Of a DNA stretch of 64,000 bases, positions 61,344 through 64,000 are shown piece by piece. The stretch comes from Parietichytrium sp. I65-24A (Eukaryota > Sar > Bigyra > Thraustochytrida > Thraustochytriidae). Position numbers and translations under genes: made by a program. Under the pieces are notes generated by a model, which saw only the letters and a program-made list of their open reading frames with translations, did no database searches and had not been told where the DNA came from. The stretch covers positions 348,729-412,728 of the forward strand of contig BLSF01000038.1 of the NCBI GenBank assembly GCA_012862575.1. Direction: 5' to 3'. Each line of letters opens with the position of its first letter. Position 1 is the first letter of the stretch.

Positions 61344-63286
61344 TCAGCTCGAGAAGGCCTCTGGATTTGGTTCACGGTCAAAAACAGGTTCAGATAACAG
61401 TGTATCGACTTCCCAGGCCACACGCCGCGGCAGCTGCTTTGTCAAGCGCTCCCCATTTGATGCGCAAATCTGAACTGCTGGATTGCATTGCGAAGCTTCC
61501 CATGCACACGGCCACACGTCGTCAGTAGGGCAAAGGTCAGCCTTGAAAGACTCGACTTCAAACACGGTCTCTACTTCGAGGGGCGCCCAGCACAGAGGAT
61601 ATTTCTGTCTATGCGAACCTTTTCTCAAGGTACTTAATACCCCAGTATGTTCAAAAAGGTTAAAGCGAAAGCCGATGTGCGCCCTGTTGCCCTTGTAAGC
61701 ACTTGCTTCTTCCGTTTCCCCAGCAAACCACTCGGTTGCCAGGTGGTCAGGGGGTCGTCTGGCTTGATGTCGCTCCAAGTACGCGCCAAAAGTACCCATA
61801 TCCTTGCCATGGAGGAGGATACCATTTAACCCAAATGATGCCCTCACAGCAAGCCATTCGTTGTTGTGAAGTGTAGCTCTAAGGTTCGCAAAGGTGAAAT
61901 GTGGAAACGCGAGTACACAAAATTAGTCTGTGAGAGAAATTCCAAGATTTTCGAGAGACCATACCCTCAATTGACAACACTGTCAAAGAGGGTGAAAAAT
62001 CAAACTTACCTGTTGATGATGTAGCGCAGCGCCTCGATACCATTAGCGCACAAGTTGAAGTCATCCTCCATCAACAAATAGTACGTCGGCTGGTACGTTT
62101 CCCATGTGTATCGTAACGTACTCACCACATCACGCGTCTGCTGCTGAACACGGCTCTCTGGACGCCGTTGGGGGCGCGTCTTTGTGCCGGTGGCGACAGT
62201 GTCCTTTTCCGCCTTCCACTCGCGCGCCACGGCGAGGGCCGAATCCGGTGTCTTTGTAACTCTTTCCACATTGTCGACAAAGTCAAAGTACTCGCTCAAA
62301 GGTCCTGATTGGTAAAGCTCGCGATTCTCCTTGAAAGCCTTATGAGCCCCCGGCTCATTGTTGAATACCACGATTTTTATACGATGGAAGAGGGGGTCGG
62401 AATACACCGATGGCAAGTGCTCCGCCAGATTCTGCAAAGTTGTGGTTAAATACTCCACCTGGTTGTCTCTGCGCGGCACCGTAGGAATACCTATGGCCAG
62501 CCAAGTGGCAGACGTCATCATGGCCGCTTCATCAACGCTCGCACTGCTTCGCGAGGGTACCTCTGGAGCTAGATTGACTTTCTCCGCCTCCTGTTCCCCA
62601 TACTCATCGGTCATTTTTGGCGGCCTCAAGTTTTCTTTTTGGGAGCGGATTTCTCCGTTTGCTAACGCTTTATCGTTGGTCTGGGCTGCCTTGAGCTCGT
62701 CGTCCTCGATTACATTCTGGAGCTGCTGCTGCAGCCTCTTGGCGTGCTGCACTGCCTTTGCGGTCGCGTCGATCTGGGAGTCCAAGTCCCACACGCAGCG
62801 ATCTAACCGCGTTGTGAGCGACTCTATCTGCTTGGAGTGCTCCTTTCGGCTGTTAAAGTACTTTTGTTTGGTCTCATCCACTGTGCGAAGGCAGGTTTCG
62901 TAGTCTGACTCGTTGCAACTTAGAGTCAGTGTCTTGATGACCAGTTGCGAGCGCTCGTAGTCCTTTTTGAGCATCTGCAACGAAACTCTCATGTCATCAC
63001 AAATAAGCTCCGAAGAAAACGCCCCGCTCAGTATATACAGTGCCTCTGCGCAAACGATCGCCAATAGTATGCGTATTATGTGTCCGGACTTTAACCACTT
63101 TGTGCTCTCCGGCTTGACCGCATTGTTGGCCGTCCAAGACCCGTAGCGTTTCAGTGGCACCTCGCAGCTCGGTATCCCAGAATATGCCTTCCCATTGCTC
63201 CCATTCACAGCGTACGCCGACAAATCCGAAGAGTGGCCGTTGCACGTCATCTCCGGGCCGTTACCCGTGCCGGCTCTCCTGTGCAT
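61344..63286 (-). CDS. GT54/MGAT4-like Golgi glycosyltransferase; two exons, 603 aa
   Basis: This is a predicted type II Golgi enzyme of the alpha-mannoside N-acetylglucosaminyltransferase IV type. Exon 1 is 62010-63286 (ATG 63286), exon 2 is 61344-61878, and the intron of 131 bp (61879-62009) has donor AACAG|GTAAGT and acceptor CTTAG. The join makes IINR-ATLHNNEW and keeps the frame. A cytoplasmic tail of about 65 residues, a membrane anchor (HIIRILLAIVCAEALYILSGAF), and a coiled-coil stem (about 90-200) precede the catalytic domain: IGIPTVPRRDNQVEYLTTTLQNL, then YYLLMEDDF with the acidic motif that would bind metal and nucleotide sugar. Exon 2 supplies SFGLNGI and FNLFEHTGVLSTLRKG, which resemble the MGAT4 C-terminal half. 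Family assignment by recognition; donor unproven. The intron boundaries are inferred from sequence. Confidence 0.87.
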
Positions 63287-64000
63287 GCTCCGCCAGCCCG
63301 CCGCACCACCAAACACTAGTGGCCGGACTGCGCTTCGCCCACCAATTCACCACGATTACACCGTATCTTCACAGCCCTTCCTTTCACTTGTGCTTGGGGC
63401 ACTGATCCGAGTGCCCCTCCTCCACCTTCTTCCACCTACCCACACCTTCCACGACAAATATGCAATATGCAATATTCAAAATTCAATATTCGATCCCCAA
63501 TGTTCCAACTCTTGGGTCCGAAAAGTCCGCCCTCGGCAAATTATATCACCCCGAAGAGTCAAGATTCAAGATTCAAGTGTCAAGAGTCAAGTGTCCGCGC
63601 TCGATGAGCCGCGTCCGTTGTTGACTGCCACCCGCTTCAAAAAATGCGCCGTTGCCTTGCACCTTGCACGCAAGGATAAATGATGCCCACGGTCACCGGC
63701 CGCCAACAGCAACGTGCTCCGCGAGCCTCCCTCTTTCCCCGCAGTCCCCTCCTCTATTGTTCCCCCCGTTCCCCACACCTGCTACTGTACGCGGGCTCCC
63801 ACAGCTCCTTCTGCGATTCCCAATGAGTCAGCGGTCGCTTGCCTCTCCCGTAGCGGCTAGCCTTTTCAGTAGCACAGTCCTACGGGAGCCAACCTTGCTC
63901 TCAGCGGAGTCCTAGCGAAAGGCGTAGAAGAAGCCTAAGCCGCGGGCGGGCCGGAGAGGAGACGGTGACTCGAAAAAGTGTTTGTTTGTTTGTGAGAGTC
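63287..64000. other. Upstream region of the GT54-like gene and window edge
   Basis: This contains AATATTCAAAATTC and AAGATTCAAG-type repeats near 63468-63590. No gene is supported; the right end may be the leader of a gene outside the window. Confidence 0.6.

Noticed and set aside
1-64000. CRISPR arrays, prokaryotic operons, rRNA genes
   Set aside because: None seen; the spaced short repeats are tandem microsatellites without spacers, and genes have eukaryotic introns and families.

Overview
This is nuclear DNA from a unicellular, flagellated, intron-poor eukaryote. An axonemal outer-arm dynein heavy chain and a KIF-binding protein indicate cilia. Long intronless reading frames lie beside three genes with a single short GT-AG intron each (131-172 bp). 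No bacterial, organellar or viral replicon is visible. The lineage cannot be fixed from the sequence. The mix of an outer-arm dynein, UDP-glucuronate 4-epimerase, a TOM7 with a plant-like C-terminus and a GT54-like enzyme would fit a stramenopile such as a thraustochytrid, but that is inference.

Layout: 1-9547 (minus) is the N-terminal two thirds of a gamma-type outer-arm dynein heavy chain that runs off the left edge. About 9.5-23 kb is a gene-poor stretch of simple repeats with one imperfect 680-bp tandem duplication whose copies are joined by a single N. From 23 kb to the right edge the DNA is gene dense: a polyQ nuclear-type protein (+), an RRM protein resembling RBM26/27 (-), ornithine carbamoyltransferase (+), a DEAH RNA helicase (-), an unusual importin-alpha (-), a membrane J-protein (+), a BMT5-like rRNA methyltransferase (-), a mitochondrial carrier (+), TOM7 in two exons (-), a SAP/ABC/ABC/GNAT fusion protein (+), UDP-glucuronate 4-epimerase (+), a membrane histidine phosphatase (-), a secreted OGT-like glycosyltransferase (+), KIFBP (+), APC11 in two exons (+) and a GT54/MGAT4-like Golgi glycosyltransferase in two exons (-). 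Neighbours are mostly convergent or divergent with 0.1-1.6 kb gaps. There is no operon logic: functions are housekeeping (nuclear import, RNA processing, mitochondrial import, arginine synthesis, cell cycle) plus glycan biosynthesis and cilium-related genes.

The most unusual items are the SAP-ABC-ABC-GNAT protein, whose ABC plus acetyltransferase core matches an architecture I know from prokaryotes and phages (COG2401), and an importin-alpha that lacks the basic IBB domain and carries a cysteine-rich module plus a long charged tail. A GT41/OGT-type enzyme with an apparent signal peptide also stands out. Several real starts lie downstream of the longest open frame, because those frames open with GTG or TTG; the coordinates given use the first plausible ATG.
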